Below are positions 13,659 to 27,115 of a DNA stretch of 64,000 bases, one piece after another; position 1 is the stretch's first letter; each line of letters opens with the position of its first letter. The notes beneath the pieces are model-generated. The model did no database searches, was not told the DNA's origin, and saw only the letters and a program-made list of their open reading frames with translations. Both the position numbers and the translations under genes were made by a program. The stretch is taken from assembly GCF_029227915.1 (NCBI RefSeq), contig NC_079883.1:18536001-18600000 (forward strand), written 5' to 3'. The DNA comes from Hydractinia symbiolongicarpus. Taxonomy: Eukaryota; Cnidaria; Hydrozoa; Anthoathecata; Hydractiniidae.

Positions 13659-15102
13659 GGCCTCTATTAGGCAGCGAAAGGCCATGCTATAGACTTTAGA
13701 GGCCTGTACACGTGGCTGACTGTGTTATAAAGCCGTGTCGCAATGGAAAACCACTTGGGACGTCGTAGTCCATTTAGAGTGGAAGGATTACACCAATGCT
13801 AACCTGTGCAGGCACGTGCAACCACGTGATATACGTGTAAGGCCTTTATTAGGGTACAAGAGGCTATATTACAGCCGTCAGGGGCCTGTGCGTGTGGCTG
13901 ACGCGTGGCGCAGTGGAAAACAACTTGGGACGTCGTAGTCCATCGAAAATGGAAGGATTAGACCAATAGTAACCTGCGCAGGCACGTGGAACAACGCAAA
14001 TTAGGTGTACGGCTTTTATTAGGCCGCAAAAGGTCATATTACAGCCTTTGGAGACCTGTACACGTGGTTGACGGTGTTATTAAGCTGTGGCGCAATTGCA
14101 AACAACTTAGGACGTCGTAGTCTATTGAGACTACATGGACTAGTCCGATCGTAACTTGCGCAGGCACGTGGATCTACGTGATTTATGTGTACGGCCTCTA
14201 TTAGGCAGCAAAAGCCCATATTACAGCCTTTAGGGGGCTGTACACGTGGTTGACGGTCTTATAACGCCGTGGCGCTTTGGAAAACCACTTGGGACGTCGT
14301 AGTCCATTGAGAGTGGAAGGATTAGACCAATGGTAACCTGCGCAGGCACGTGGAACAACGTGATTTATGTATACCGACTTTATTAAGCCGCAAAAGGCCA
14401 TATTACAGCCTTTAGAGGCCTGTACACGTGGCTGACTGTGTTATAAAGCCGTGGCGCAATGGAAAACCACTTGGGACGTCGTAGTCCATTGAGAGTGGAA
14501 GGATTACACCAATTCTAACCTGTGCAGGCACGTGCAACAACGTAATATACGTGTAAGGCCTTTATTAGGCTGCAAGAGGCCATATTACAGTCGTTAGACG
14601 CATGTACTTGTAGTTGACGGTGTTATAAAGCTGTTGCGCAATTGCAAACAACTTGGGATGTCGTAGTCGATTGAGCGTGGAAGGATAAGATCAATGATAA
14701 CCTGCGCAGGAACGTGCAACCACGTGATATATGTGTAAGGCCTTTATTAGGCTGCAAGAGGCGATATTACAGTCGTTAGACGCATGTACCCGTAGTTAAC
14801 GGTGTTATAACGCCATGGCGCAACGGAAAACAACTTGGGACGTCGTAGTCCATTGAGAGTACATGGACTAGTCCGATCGTAACCTGCGCAGGCACGTGGA
14901 ACAACGTGATCTATGTATACGGACTTCATTAGGCTGCAAAAGGCCATATTACAGCCTTTAGGGGCCTGTTCACGTGTTTGACGGTGTTGTAAAGCCGTGG
15001 CGCAATGGAAAACCACTTGGGACGTCGTAGTCCATTGAGAGTGGAAGGATTAGAGCAATGGTAACCTGCGCAGCCACGTGCAACAACGTAATATACGTGT
15101 AA
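13659..15102. repeat. Scrambled satellite zone with chimeric units
   Basis: Eight units include the 12-bp deletion near 13,904 and several composites: at about 14,193 an A-type front joined to a B/M-type back, at about 14,375 a G front joined to an A back, at about 14,557 an F2 front joined to an L back (AGCTGTTGCGC), and at about 14,921 a J front ending in GCGCAATGGAAAACCAC. Such composites are expected where unequal exchanges have joined out-of-register units. Confidence 0.8.
13899..13910. other. 12-bp deletion in a D2 unit
   Basis: CTGACGC is joined directly to GTGGCGCAGTGG, omitting the usual TGTTATAAAGCC stretch, including the TATAAA element. The landmark at 13,685 is followed by one at 14,219, 534 bp later instead of 546. 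The deletion also opens the only plus-strand open frame of note (13,735-13,938), which is therefore an accident of the deletion. Confidence 0.92.
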
Positions 15103-16558
15103 GGCCTTTATTAGGCTGCAAGAGGCCATATTACAGTCGTTAGACGCATGTACTTCTAGTTAACGGTGTTATAACGCCATGGCGCAATCGAAAACGACTT
15201 GTGACGTCGTAGTCCATTGAGAGTGGAAGGATTAAACCAATGGTAAGCTGCGTAGGCACGTGGAACAACGAAAATTAGGTGTACGGCCTTTATTAGGCCG
15301 CAAAAGGTCATATTACAGCCTTTAGAGACCTGTACACGTGGTTGACGGTGTTATAAAGCTGTGGCGCAATTGCAAACAACTTGGGACATCGTAGTCTATT
15401 GAGACAACATGGACTAGTCCGATCGTAAGTTGCGCAGGCACGTGGATCTACGTGATTCATGTGTACGGCCTCTATTAGGCAGCAAAAGGCCATGCTATAG
15501 ATTTTAGAGGCCTGTACACGTGGCTGACTGTGTTATAAAGCCGTGTCGCAATGGAAAACCACTTGGGACGTCGTAGTCCTTTGAGAGTGGAAGGATTAGA
15601 CCAATGGTAACCTGCACAGGCACGTCGAACAACGTGATTTATGTATACCGACTTTATTAAGCCGCAAAAGGCCATATTACAGCCTTTAGGGGCCTGTACA
15701 CGTGGTTGACGGTGTTGTAAAGCCGTGGCGCTATGGAAAACAACTTGGGACGTCGTAGTCCTTTGAGAGTGGAAGGATAAGACCAATGATAACCTGCGCA
15801 GGCACGTGCAACCACGTGATATACGTGTAAGGCCTTTATTAGGCTGCAAGAGGCCATATTACAGTCGTTAGACGCATGTACTTCTAGTTAACGGTGTTAT
15901 AACGCCATGGCGCAATCGAAAACGACTTGTGACGTCGTAGTCCATTGAGAGTGGAAGGATTAAACCAATGGTAAGCTGCGTAGGCACGTGGAACAACGAA
16001 AATTAGGTGTACGGCCTTTATTAGGCCGCAAAAGGTCATATTACAGCCTTTAGAGACCTGTACACGTGGTTGACGGTGTTATAAAGCTGTGGCGCAATTG
16101 CAAACAACTTGGCACATCGTAGTCTATTGAGACAACATGGACTAGTCCGATCGTAACTTGCGCAGGCACGTGGATCTACGTGATTCATGTGTACGGCCTC
16201 TATTAGGCAGCAAAAGGCCATGCTATAGATTTTAGAGGCCTGTACACGTGGCTGACTGTGTTATAAAGCCGTGTCGCAATGGAAAACCACTTGGGACGTC
16301 GTAGTCCTTTGAGAGTGGAAGGATTAGACCAATGGTAACCTGCACAGGCACGTCGAACAACGTGATTTATGTATACCGAGTTTATTAAGCCGCAAAAGGC
16401 CATATTACAGCCTTTAGGGGCCTGTACACGTGGTTGACGGTGTTGTAAAGCCGTGGCGCTATGGAAAACAACTTGGGACGTCGTAGTCCTTTGAGAGTGG
16501 AAGGATAAGACCAATGATAACCTGCGCAGGCACTTGCAACCACGTGATATATGTGTAA
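15103..16558. repeat. Tetrameric 728-bp higher-order repeat F2-E-A-G, two copies
   Basis: Copies lie at 15,103-15,830 and 15,831-16,558. They share private variants: ACTTCTAG in the F2 unit, GGTAAGCTGCGTAGG after it, and CGTCGAACAACG in the A unit. A further partial copy of F2-E-A with the same ACTTCTAG variant lies at about 17,833-18,378. Confidence 0.9.
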
Positions 16559-18560
16559 GGCCTTTATTAGGCTGCAAGAGGCGGTATTACAGTCGTTAGA
16601 CGCATGTACCCGTAGTAAACGGTGTTAAAACGCCATGGCGCAATGGAAAACAACTTGGGACGTCGTAGTCAATTTAGAGTGCATGGACTAGTCCGATCGT
16701 AACCTGCGCAGGCACGTGGAACAACGTGATTTATGTATACGGAATTTATTAGGCAGCAAAAGACCATATTACAGCCTTTAGGGGCCTGTACACGTAGTTG
16801 ACGGTGTTATAAAGCTGTTGCGCAATTGCAAACAACTTGGGACGTTGTAGTCGATTGAGCGTGGAAGGATAAGATCAATGATAACTTGCGCAGGAACGTG
16901 CAACCACGTGAAATACGTGTAAGGCCTTTATTAGGGTACAAGAGGCTATATTACAGACCTTAGGGTCCTGTACACGTGGCTGACGCTGTTATAAAGCCAT
17001 GGCGCAATGGAAAACCACTTGGGACGTCGTAGTCCATTGAGAGTGGAAGGATTAGACCAATAGAAACCTGCGCAGGCAAGTGGAAAAACGCGAATTAGGT
17101 GTACGGCCTTTGTTAGGCTGCAAAAGGTCTTATTACAGCCTTTAGAGACCTGTACACGTGGCTGACTGCGTTATAACGCCGTGGCGCAATTGCAAACAAC
17201 TTGGGACGTCGTAGTCTATTGAGACTACATGGACTAGTCCGATCGTAACTCGCGCAGTCACGTGGATCTACGTGATTCATGTGTACGGCCTCTATTAGGC
17301 AGCAAAAGGCCATGCTATAGACTTTAGAGGCCTGTACACGTGGCTGACTGTGTTAAAAAGCCGTGTCGCAATGAAAAACCACTTGGGACGTCGTAGTCCA
17401 TTGAGAGTGGAAGGATTAGACCAATGGTAACCTGCGCAGGCACGTGGAACAACGTGATTTATGTGTACGGACTTTATTAGGCTGCAAGAGGCCATTTTGC
17501 AATCGTTGGACGCATGTACTCGTAGTTAACGGTGTTATAACGCCATGGCGCAATGGAAAACGACTTGGGACGTCGTAGTCCATTGAGAGTGGAAGGATAA
17601 GACCAATGCTAACCTGCACAGGCACGTGCAACCACATGATATACGTGTAAGGCCTTTATTAGGCTGCAAGAGGCCATATTACAGCACTTAGGGGCCTGTG
17701 CGCGTGGCTGACGCTGTTATAAAGCCATGGCGCAATGGAAAACAACTTGGGACGTCGTAGTCCATTGAGAGTGGAAGGATAAGACCAATGCTAACCTGCG
17801 CAGGCACGTGCAACCACGTGATATACGTGTAAGGCCTTTATTAGGCTGCAAGAGGCCATATTACAGTCGTTAGACGCATGTACTTCTAGTTAACGGTGTT
17901 ATAACGCCATGGCGCAATCGAAAACGACTTGTGACGTCGTAGTCCATTGAGAGTGGAAGGATTAGACCAATGGTAACCTGCGTAGGCACGTGGAACAACG
18001 AAAATTAGGTGTACGGCCTTTATTTGGCCGCAAAAGGTCATATTACAGACTTTAGAGACCTGTACACGTGGTTGTCGGTGTTATAAAGCTGTGGCGCAAT
18101 TGCAAACAACTTGGGACATCGTAGTCTATTTAGACAACATGGACTAGTCCGATCGTAACTTGCGCAGGCACGTGGATCTACGTGATTCATGTGTACGGCC
18201 TCTATTAGGCAGCAAAAGACCATGCTATAGATTTTAGAGGCCTGTACACGTGGCTGACTGTGTTATAAAGCCGTGTCGCAATGGAAAACCACTTGGGACG
18301 TCGTAGTCCATTGAGAGTGGAAGGATTACACCAATGCTGACCTGTGCAGGCACGTGCAACCACGTGATATACGTGTAACGCCTTTATTAGGCTGCAAGAG
18401 GCCATATTGCAATCGTTAGACGCATGTACTCGTAGTTAACGGTGTTATAACGCCATGGCGCAATGGAAAACGACTTGGGAAGTCGTAGTCCATTGAAAAT
18501 AGAAGGATTAGACCAATAGTAACCTGCGCAGGCACGTGGAACAACGCAAATTAGGTGTAC
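16559..18560. repeat. Mixed satellite segment (H, L, D, K/E, A, F, D2, F2, E, A, F)
   Basis: Eleven units without an internal period. An unusual H unit near 16,570 has GTAGTAAACGGTGTTAAAACG, breaking the usual GTTAAC. A K/E composite lies near 17,105, and an F/D2 composite near 17,651 (GGCTGCAAGAGGCC followed by CTGTGCGCG). Confidence 0.8.
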
Positions 18561-21500
18561 GGCCTTTATTAGGCCGCAAAAGGTCATATTACAGCCTTTA
18601 GAGACCTGTACACGTGGTTGACGGTGTTATAAAGCTGTGGCGCAATTGTAAACGACTTGGGAAGTCGTAGTCCATTGAGAGTGGATAGGATTAGACCAAT
18701 GGTAACCTGCGCAGGCACGTGGAACAACGTGATTTATGTATACCGACTTAATTAAGCCGCAAAAGGCCATATTACAGTCGTTAGACGAATGTACCCGTAG
18801 TTAACGGTGTTATAACGCCATGGCGCAATGGAAAACAACTTGGGACGTCGTAGTCAATTGAGAGTGGAAGGATAAGACCAATGCTACCCTGCGCAGGCAC
18901 GTGGAACAACGTGATTTATGTATACGGACTTTATTAGGCTGCAAAAGGCCATATTACAGCCTTTAGGGGCCTGTTCACGTGTTTGACGGTGTTGTAAAGC
19001 CGTGGCGCTATGGAAAACAACTTGGGACGTCGTATTCCTTTAAGAGTGGAAGGATAAGACCAATGATAATCTACGCAGGTACGTGCAACCAGGTGATATA
19101 TGTGTAAGGCCTTTATTAGGCTGTAAGAGGCGATATTACAGTCGTTAGACGCATGTACTCGTAGTTAACGGTGTTATAACGCCATGGCGCAATGGAAAAC
19201 AACTTGGGACGTCGTAGTCCATTGAAATTGGAAGGATTAGACCAATAGTAACCTGCGCAGGCACGTGCAACCACGTGAAATACGTGTAAGGCTTTTATTA
19301 GGGTACAAGAGGCTATATTACAGACCTTAGGGGCCTGTGCACGTGGCTGACGCTGTTATAAAGCCATGGCGCAATAGAAAACCACTTGGGACGTCGTAGT
19401 CCATTGAGAGTGGAAGGATTAGACCAATAGAAACCTGCGCAGGCAAGTGGAAAAACGCGAATTGGGTGTACGGCCTTTGTTAGGCTGCAAAAGGCCATGC
19501 TATAGCCTTTAGAGGCCTGTACACGTGGCTGACTGTGTTATAAAGCCGTGGCGCAATGGAAAACCACTCGGGACGTCGTAGTCCATTGAGAGTGGAAGGA
19601 TTACACCAATGCTAACCTGAGCAGGCACGTGCAACAACGTAATATACGTGTAAGACCTTTATTAGGCTGCAAGAGGCCATATTGCAGTCGTTAGACGCAT
19701 GTACTTGTAGTTAACGGTGTTATAACGCCATGGCGCAATGGAAAACGACTTGGGACGTCGTAGTCCATTGAGAGTGGAAGGATTAGACCAATGGTAACCT
19801 GCGCAGGCACGTGGAACAACGTGATTTATGTGTACGGACTTTATTAAGCCGCAAAAGGCCATATTACAGCCTTTAGGGACCTTTACACGTGGTTGACGGT
19901 CTTATAACGCCGTGGCGCTATGGAAAACAACTTGGGACGTCGTAGTCCATTGAGAGTGGAAGGATAAGACCAATGCTAACCTGCACAGGCACGTGCAACC
20001 ACATGATATACGTGTAAGGCCTTTATTAGGCTGCAAGAGGCCATATTACAGTCGTTAGACGCATGTACTTGTAGTTAACGGTGTTACAACGCCATGGCGC
20101 AATGGAAAACGACTTGTGACGTCGGAATCCATTGACAGTGGAAGGATGAGACCAATGGTAACCTGCACAGGCACGTGGAATAACGTGATATACGTGTAAG
20201 GCCTTTATTAGGCTGCAAGAGGCTATATTGCACTCGTTAGACGCATGTACTCGTAGTTAACAATGTTATAACGCCATGGCGCAATGAAAAACGACTTGGG
20301 ACGTCGTAGTCCATTGAGAGTGGAAGGATTAGACCAATGGTAACCTGCGCAGGCACGTGGAACAACGTGATTTATGTGTACGGACTTTATTAGGCCGCAA
20401 AAGGCCATATTACAGCCTTTAGGGGCCTGTACACGTGGTTGACGGTTTTATAACGCCGTGGCGCTATGGAAAACAACTTGGGACGTCGTAGTCCATTGAG
20501 AGTGGAAGGATAAGACCAATGCTAACCTGCGCAGGCACGTGCAACCACGTGATCTACGTGTAAGGCCTTTATTAGGCTGCAAGAGGCCATATTACAGTCG
20601 TTAGACGCATGTACTTGTAGTTAACGGTGTTATAACGCCATGGCGCAATGGAAAACAACTTGGGACGTCGTAGTCCTTTGAGAGTGGAAGGATAAGACCA
20701 ATGATAACCTACGCAGGCACGTGCAACCACGTGATTCATGTGTGCGGCCTCTATTAGGCTGCAAGAGGCGATATTACAGTCGTTAGACGCATGTACCCGT
20801 AGTTAACGGTGTTATAACGCCATGGCGCAATGGAAAACAACTTGGGACGTCGTAGTCCATTGAGAGTACATGGACTAGTCCGATCGTAACTTGCGCAGGC
20901 ACGTGGATCTACGTGATTCATGTGTACGGCCTCTATTAGGCAGCAAAAGGCCATGCTATAGACTTTAGAGGCCTGTACACGTGGCTGACTGTGTTATAAA
21001 GCTGTGGCGCAATTGCAAACAACTTGGGACGTCGTAGTCTATTGAAAGTGGAAGGATAAGACCATTGGTAACCTGTGCAGGCACGTGGAACAACGTGATT
21101 TATGTATACGGACTTTATTAGACCAGAAAAGGCCATAATACAGCCTTTAGGGGCCTGTACACGTGTTTGACGGTGTTGTAAAGCCGTGGCGATATGGAAA
21201 ACAACTTGGGACGTCGTAGTCCTTTGAGAGTGGAAGGATAAGACCAATGATAACCTACGCAGGCACGTGCAACCAGGTGATATATGTGTAAGGTCTTTAT
21301 TAGGCTGTAAGAGGCGATATTACAGTCGTTAGACGCATGTACTCGTAGTTAACGGTGTTATAACGCCATGGCGCAATGGAAAACAACTTGGGACGTCGTT
21401 GTCCATTGAAAATGGAAGGATTAGACCAATAGTAACCTGCGCAGGCACGTGGAACAACGCAAATTAGGTGTACGGCCTTTATTAGGCCGCAAAAGGTCAT

Positions 21501-21655
21501 ATTACAGCCTTTGGAGACCTGTACACGTGGTTGACGGTGTTATAAAGCTGTGGCGCAATTGCAAACAACTTGGGACGTCGTAGTCTATTGAGACTACATG
21601 GACTAGTCCGATCGTAACTTGCGCAGGCACGTGGATCTACGTGATTCATGTGTAC
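18561..21655. repeat. 17-unit (3,094-bp) higher-order repeat, copy 1
   Basis: Seventeen units running from an E unit to just before the A/E composite. Landmarks and private variants such as GACTTAATTAAG (near 18,745), CGTATTCCTTTAAGAG, CCACTCGGGACG, CACTCGTTAGACG and AACAATGTTATAACG all recur 3,094 bp further right. A private extra base (GTGGATAGGAT at 18,681-18,690) lies in the first unit and is not in copy 2, consistent with the repeat starting just after it. Confidence 0.95.
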
Positions 21656-24600
21656 GGCCTCTATTAGGCAGCAAAAGGCCATGCTATAGACTTTAGAGAC
21701 CTGTACACGTGGTTGACGGTGTTATAAAGCTGTGGCGCAATGGAAAACGACTTGGGACGTCGTAGTCCATTGAGAGTGGAAGGATTACACCAATGCTAAC
21801 CTGCGCAGGCACGTGGAACAACGTGATTTATGTATACCGACTTAATTAAGCCGCAAAAGGCCATATTACAGTCGTTAGACGAATGTACCCGTAGTTAACG
21901 GTGTTATAACGCCATGGCGCAATGGAAAACAACTTGGGACGTCGTAGTCAATTGAGAGTGGAAGGATAAGACCAATGCTACCCTGCGCAGGCACGTGGAA
22001 CAACGTGATTTATGTATACGGACTTTATTAGGCTGCAAAAGGCCATATTACAGCCTTTAGGGGCCTGTTCACGTGTTTGACGGTGTTGTAAAGCCGTGGC
22101 GCTATGGAAAACAACTTGGGACGTCGTATTCCTTTAAGAGTGGAAGGATAAGACCAATGATAATCTACGCAGGTACGTGCAACCAGGTGATATATGTGTA
22201 AGGCCTTTATTAGGCTGTAAGAGGCGATATTACAGTCGTTAGACGCATGTACTCGTAGTTAACGGTGTTATAACGCCATGGCGCAATGGAAAACAACTTG
22301 GGACGTCGTAGTCCATTGAAATTGGAAGGATTAGACCAATAGTAACCTGCGCAGGCACGTGCAACCACGTGAAATACGTGTAAGGCTTTTATTAGGGTAC
22401 AAGAGGCTATATTACAGACCTTAGGGGCCTGTGCACGTGGCTGACGCTGTTATAAAGCCATGGCGCAATAGAAAACCACTTGGGACGTCGTAGTCCATTG
22501 AGAGTGGAAGGATTAGACCAATAGAAACCTGCGCAGGCAAGTGGAAAAACGCGAATTGGGTGTACGGCCTTTGTTAGGCTGCAAAAGGCCATGCTATAGC
22601 CTTTAGAGGCCTGTACACGTGGCTGACTGTGTTATAAAGCCGTGGCGCAATGGAAAACCACTCGGGACGTCGTAGTCCATTGAGAGTGGAAGGATTACAC
22701 CAATGCTAACCTGAGCAGGCACGTGCAACAACGTAATATACGTGTAAGACCTTTATTAGGCTGCAAGAGGCCATATTGCAGTCGTTAGACGCATGTACTT
22801 GTAGTTAACGGTGTTATAACGCCATGGCGCAATGGAAAACGACTTGGGACGTCGTAGTCCATTGAGAGTGGAAGGATTAGACCAATGGTAACCTGCGCAG
22901 GCACGTGGAACAACGTGATTTATGTGTACGGACTTTATTAAGCCGCAAAAGGCCATATTACAGCCTTTAGGGACCTTTACACGTGGTTGACGGTCTTATA
23001 ACGCCGTGGCGCTATGGAAAACAACTTGGGACGTCGTAGTCCATTGAGAGTGGAAGGATAAGACCAATGCTAACCTGCACAGGCACGTGCAACCACATGA
23101 TATACGTGTAAGGCCTTTATTAGGCTGCAAGAGGCCATATTACAGTCGTTAGACGCATGTACTTGTAGTTAACGGTGTTACAACGCCATGGCGCAATGGA
23201 AAACGACTTGTGACGTCGGAATCCATTGACAGTGGAAGGATGAGACCAATGGTAACCTGCACAGGCACGTGGAACAACGTGATATACGTGTAAGGCCTTT
23301 ATTAGGCTGCAAGAGGCTATATTGCACTCGTTAGACGCATGTACTCGTAGTTAACAATGTTATAACGCCATGGCGCAATGAAAAACGACTTGGGACGTCG
23401 TAGTCCATTGAGAGTGGAAGGATTAGACCAATGGTAACCTGCGCAGGCACGTGGAACAACGTGATTTATGTGTACGGACTTTATTAGGCCGCAAAAGGCC
23501 ATATTACAGCCTTTAGGGGCCTGTACACGTGGTTGACGGTTTTATAACGCCGTGGCGCTATGGAAAACAACTTGGGACGTCGTAGTCCATTGAGAGTGGA
23601 AGGATAAGACCAATGCTAACCTGCGCAGGCACGTGCAACCACGTGATCTACGTGTAAGGCCTTTATTAGGCTGCAAGAGGCCATATTACAGTCGTTAGAC
23701 GCATGTACTTGTAGTTAACGGTGTTATAACGCCATGGCGCAATGGAAAACAACTTGGGACGTCGTAGTCCTTTGAGAGTGGAAGGATAAGACCAATGATA
23801 ACCTACGCAGGCACGTGCAACCACGTGATTCATGTGTGCGGCCTCTATTAGGCTGCAAGAGGCGATATTACAGTCGTTAGACGCATGTACCCGTAGTTAA
23901 CGGTGTTATAACGCCATGGCGCAATGGAAAACAACTTGGGACGTCGTAGTCCATTGAGAGTACATGGACTAGTCCGATCGTAACTTGCGCAGGCACGTGG
24001 ATCTACGTGATTCATGTGTACGGCCTCTATTAGGCAGCAAAAGGCCATGCTATAGACTTTAGAGGCCTGTACACGTGGCTGACTGTGTTATAAAGCTGTG
24101 GCGCAATTGCAAACAACTTGGGACGTCGTAGTCTATTGAAAGTGGAAGGATAAGACCATTGGTAACCTGTGCAGGCACGTGGAACAACGTGATTTATGTA
24201 TACGGACTTTATTAGGCCAGAAAAGGCCATAATACAGCCTTTAGGGGCCTGTACACGTGTTTGACGGTGTTGTAAAGCCGTGGCGATATGGAAAACAACT
24301 TGGGACGTCGTAGTCCTTTGAGAGTGGAAGGATAAGACCAATGATAACCTACGCAGGCACGTGCAACCAGGTGATATATGTGTAAGGTCTTTATTAGGCT
24401 GTAAGAGGCGATATTACAGTCGTTAGACGCATGTACTCGTAGTTAACGGTGTTATAACGCCATGGCGCAATGGAAAACAACTTGGGACGTCGTTGTCCAT
24501 TGAAAATGGAAGGATTAGACCAATAGTAACCTGCGCAGGCACGTGGAACAACGCAAATTAGGTGTACGGCCTTTATTAGGCCGCAAAAGGTCATATTACA

Positions 24601-24749
24601 GCCTTTGGAGACCTGTACACGTGGTTGACGGTGTTATAAAGCTGTGGCGCAATTGCAAACAACTTGGGACGTCGTAGTCTATTGAGACTACATGGACTAG
24701 TCCGATCGTAACTTGCGCAGGCACGTGGATCTACGTGATTCATGTGTAC
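21656..24749. repeat. 17-unit (3,094-bp) higher-order repeat, copy 2
   Basis: Nearly identical to copy 1. Reading the two side by side I noticed only two internal differences after the first unit: GGAATAACG (20,176) against GGAACAACG, and TTAGACCAG (21,118) against TTAGGCCAG. The first unit is an A/E composite, as predicted for a tandem duplication made by unequal exchange. Confidence 0.95.
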
Positions 24750-27115
24750 GGCCTCTATTAGGCAGCAAAAGGCCATGCTATAGACTTTAGAGACCTGTAC
24801 ACGTGGTTGACGGTGTTATAAAGCTGTGGCGCAATGGAAAACGACTTGGGACGTCGTAGTCCATTGAGAGTGGAAGGATTACACCAATGCTAACCTGAGC
24901 AGGCACGTGCAACAACGTAATATACGTGTAAGACCTTTATTAGGCTGCAAGAGGCCATATTGCAGTCGTTAGACGCATGTACTTGTAGTTAACGGTGTTA
25001 TAACGCCATGGCGCAATGGAAAACGACTTGGGACGTCGTAGTCCATTGAGAGTGGAAGGATTAGACCAATGGTAACCTGCGCAGGCACGTGGAACAACGT
25101 GATTTATGTGTACGGACTTTATTAAGCCGCAAAAGGCCATATTACAGCCTTTAGGGACCTTTACACGTGGTTGACGGTCTTATAACGCCGTGGCGCTATG
25201 GAAAACAACTTGGGACGTCGTAGTCCATTGAGAGTGGAAGGATAAGACCAATGCTAACCTGCACAGGCACGTGCAACCACGTGATATACGTGTAAGGCCT
25301 TTATTAGGCTGCAAGAGGCCATATTACAGTCGTTAGACGCATGTACTTGTAGTTAACGGTGTTACAACGCCATGGCGCAATGGAAAACGACTTGTGACGT
25401 CGGAATCCATTGACAGTGGCAGGATGAGACCAATGGTAACCTGCACAGGCACGTGGAACAACGTGATATACGTGTAAGGCCTTTATTAGGCTGCAAGAGG
25501 CTATATTGCACTCGTTAGACGCATGTACTCGTAGTTAACGGTGTTATAACGCCATGGCGCAATGAAAAACGACTTGGGACGTCGTAGTCCATTGAGAGTG
25601 GAAGGATTAGACCAATGGTAACCTGCGCAGGCACGTGGAACAACGTGATTTATGTGTACGGACTTTATTAGGCCGCAAAAGGCCATATTACAGCCTTTAG
25701 GGGCCTGTACACGTGGTTGACGGTTTTATAACGCCGTGGCGCTATGGAAAACAACTTGGGACGTCGTAGTCCATTGAGAGTGGAAGGATAAGACCAATGC
25801 TAACCTGCGCAGGCACGTGCAACCACGTGATCTACGTGTAAGGCCTTTATTAGGCTGCAAGAGGCCATATTACAGTCGTTAGATGCATGTACTTGTAGTT
25901 AACGGTGTTATAACGCCATGGCGCAATGGAAAACAACTTGGGACGTCGTAGTCCTTTGAGAGTGGAAGGATAAGGCCAATGATAACCTACGCAGGCACGT
26001 GCAACCACGTGATTCATGTGTGCGGCCTCTATTAGGCTGCAAGAGGCGATATTACAGTCGTTAGACGCATGTACCCGTAGTTAACGGTGTTATAACGCCA
26101 TGGCGCAATGGAAAACAACTTGGGACGTCGTAGTCCATTGAGAGTACATGGACTAGTCCGATCGTAACTTGCGCAGGCACGTGAATCTACGTGATTCATG
26201 TGTACGGCCTCTATTAGGCAGCAAAAGGCCATGCTATAGACTTTAGAGGCCTGTACACGTGGCTGACTGTTTTATAAAGACGTGTCGCAATGGAAAACCA
26301 CTTGGGACGTCGTAGTCCATTGAGAGTGGAAGGATAACACCAATGCTAACCTGTGCAGGCACGTGCAACCATCTGATTTATGTATACGGACTTTATTAGG
26401 CCGCAAAAGGCCATATTACAGCCTTTAGGGGCCTGTACACGTGGTTGACGGTGTTGTAAAGCCGTGGCGCTATGGAAAACAACTTGGGACGTCGTAGTCG
26501 ATTGAAAGTGGAAGGATAAGACCATTGGTAGCCTGTGCAGGCACGTGGAACAACGTGATTTATGTATACGGACTTTATTAGGCCAGAAAAGGCCATAATA
26601 CAGCCTTTAGGGGCCTGTACACGTGTTTGACGGTGTTGTAAAGCCGTGGCGATATGGAAAACAACTTGGGACGTCGTAGTCCTTTGAGAGTGGAAGGATA
26701 AGACCAATGATAACCTACGCAGGCACGTGCAACCAGGTGATATATGTGTAAGGCCTTTATTAGGCTGTAAGAGGCGATATTACAGTCGTTAGACGCATGT
26801 ACTCGTAGTTAACGGTGTTATAACGCCATGGCGCAATGGAAAACAACTTGGGACGTCGTTGTCCATTAAAAATGGAAGGATTAGACCAATAGTAACCTGC
26901 GCAGGCACGTGGAACAACGCAAATTAGGTGTACGGCCTTTATTAGGCCGCAAAAGGTCATATTACAGCCTTTGGAGACCTGTACACGTGGTTGACGGTGT
27001 TATTAAACTGTGGCGCAATTGCAAACAACTTGGGACGTCGTAGTCTATTGAGACTACATGGACTAGTCCGATCGTAACTTGCGCAGGCACGTGGATCTAC
27101 GTGATTCATGTGTAC
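24750..27115. repeat. 17-unit repeat, shortened copy 3 (13 units)
   Basis: It begins with the same A/E composite, then jumps five units ahead: CCTGAGCAGGC occurs 2,184 bp (12 units) after its copy-2 equivalent instead of 3,094. One extra unit is then gained near 26,230-26,400 (TGTTTTATAAAGACG, CCATCTGATTTATG), so the right half is offset by 2,366 bp. It ends at another A/E composite at about 27,116. Confidence 0.92.

Noticed and set aside
13735-13938. Plus-strand open frame of 67 codons
   Set aside because: It begins at a GTG, lies wholly in satellite sequence and exists only because the 12-bp deletion near 13,904 removes the segment that would otherwise close it.
19567-19580. CENP-B-box-like string in CCACTCGGGACG
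   Set aside because: Only the CGGGA end matches. The TTCG half and its spacing to the A and CGGG are absent on both strands.
18561-24749. Possible assembly stutter producing the near-identical 3,094-bp copies
   Set aside because: Not fully excluded, but the copies differ at a few bases and the junction is a composite unit rather than a simple join, which favours a real duplication. Spanning reads would settle it.
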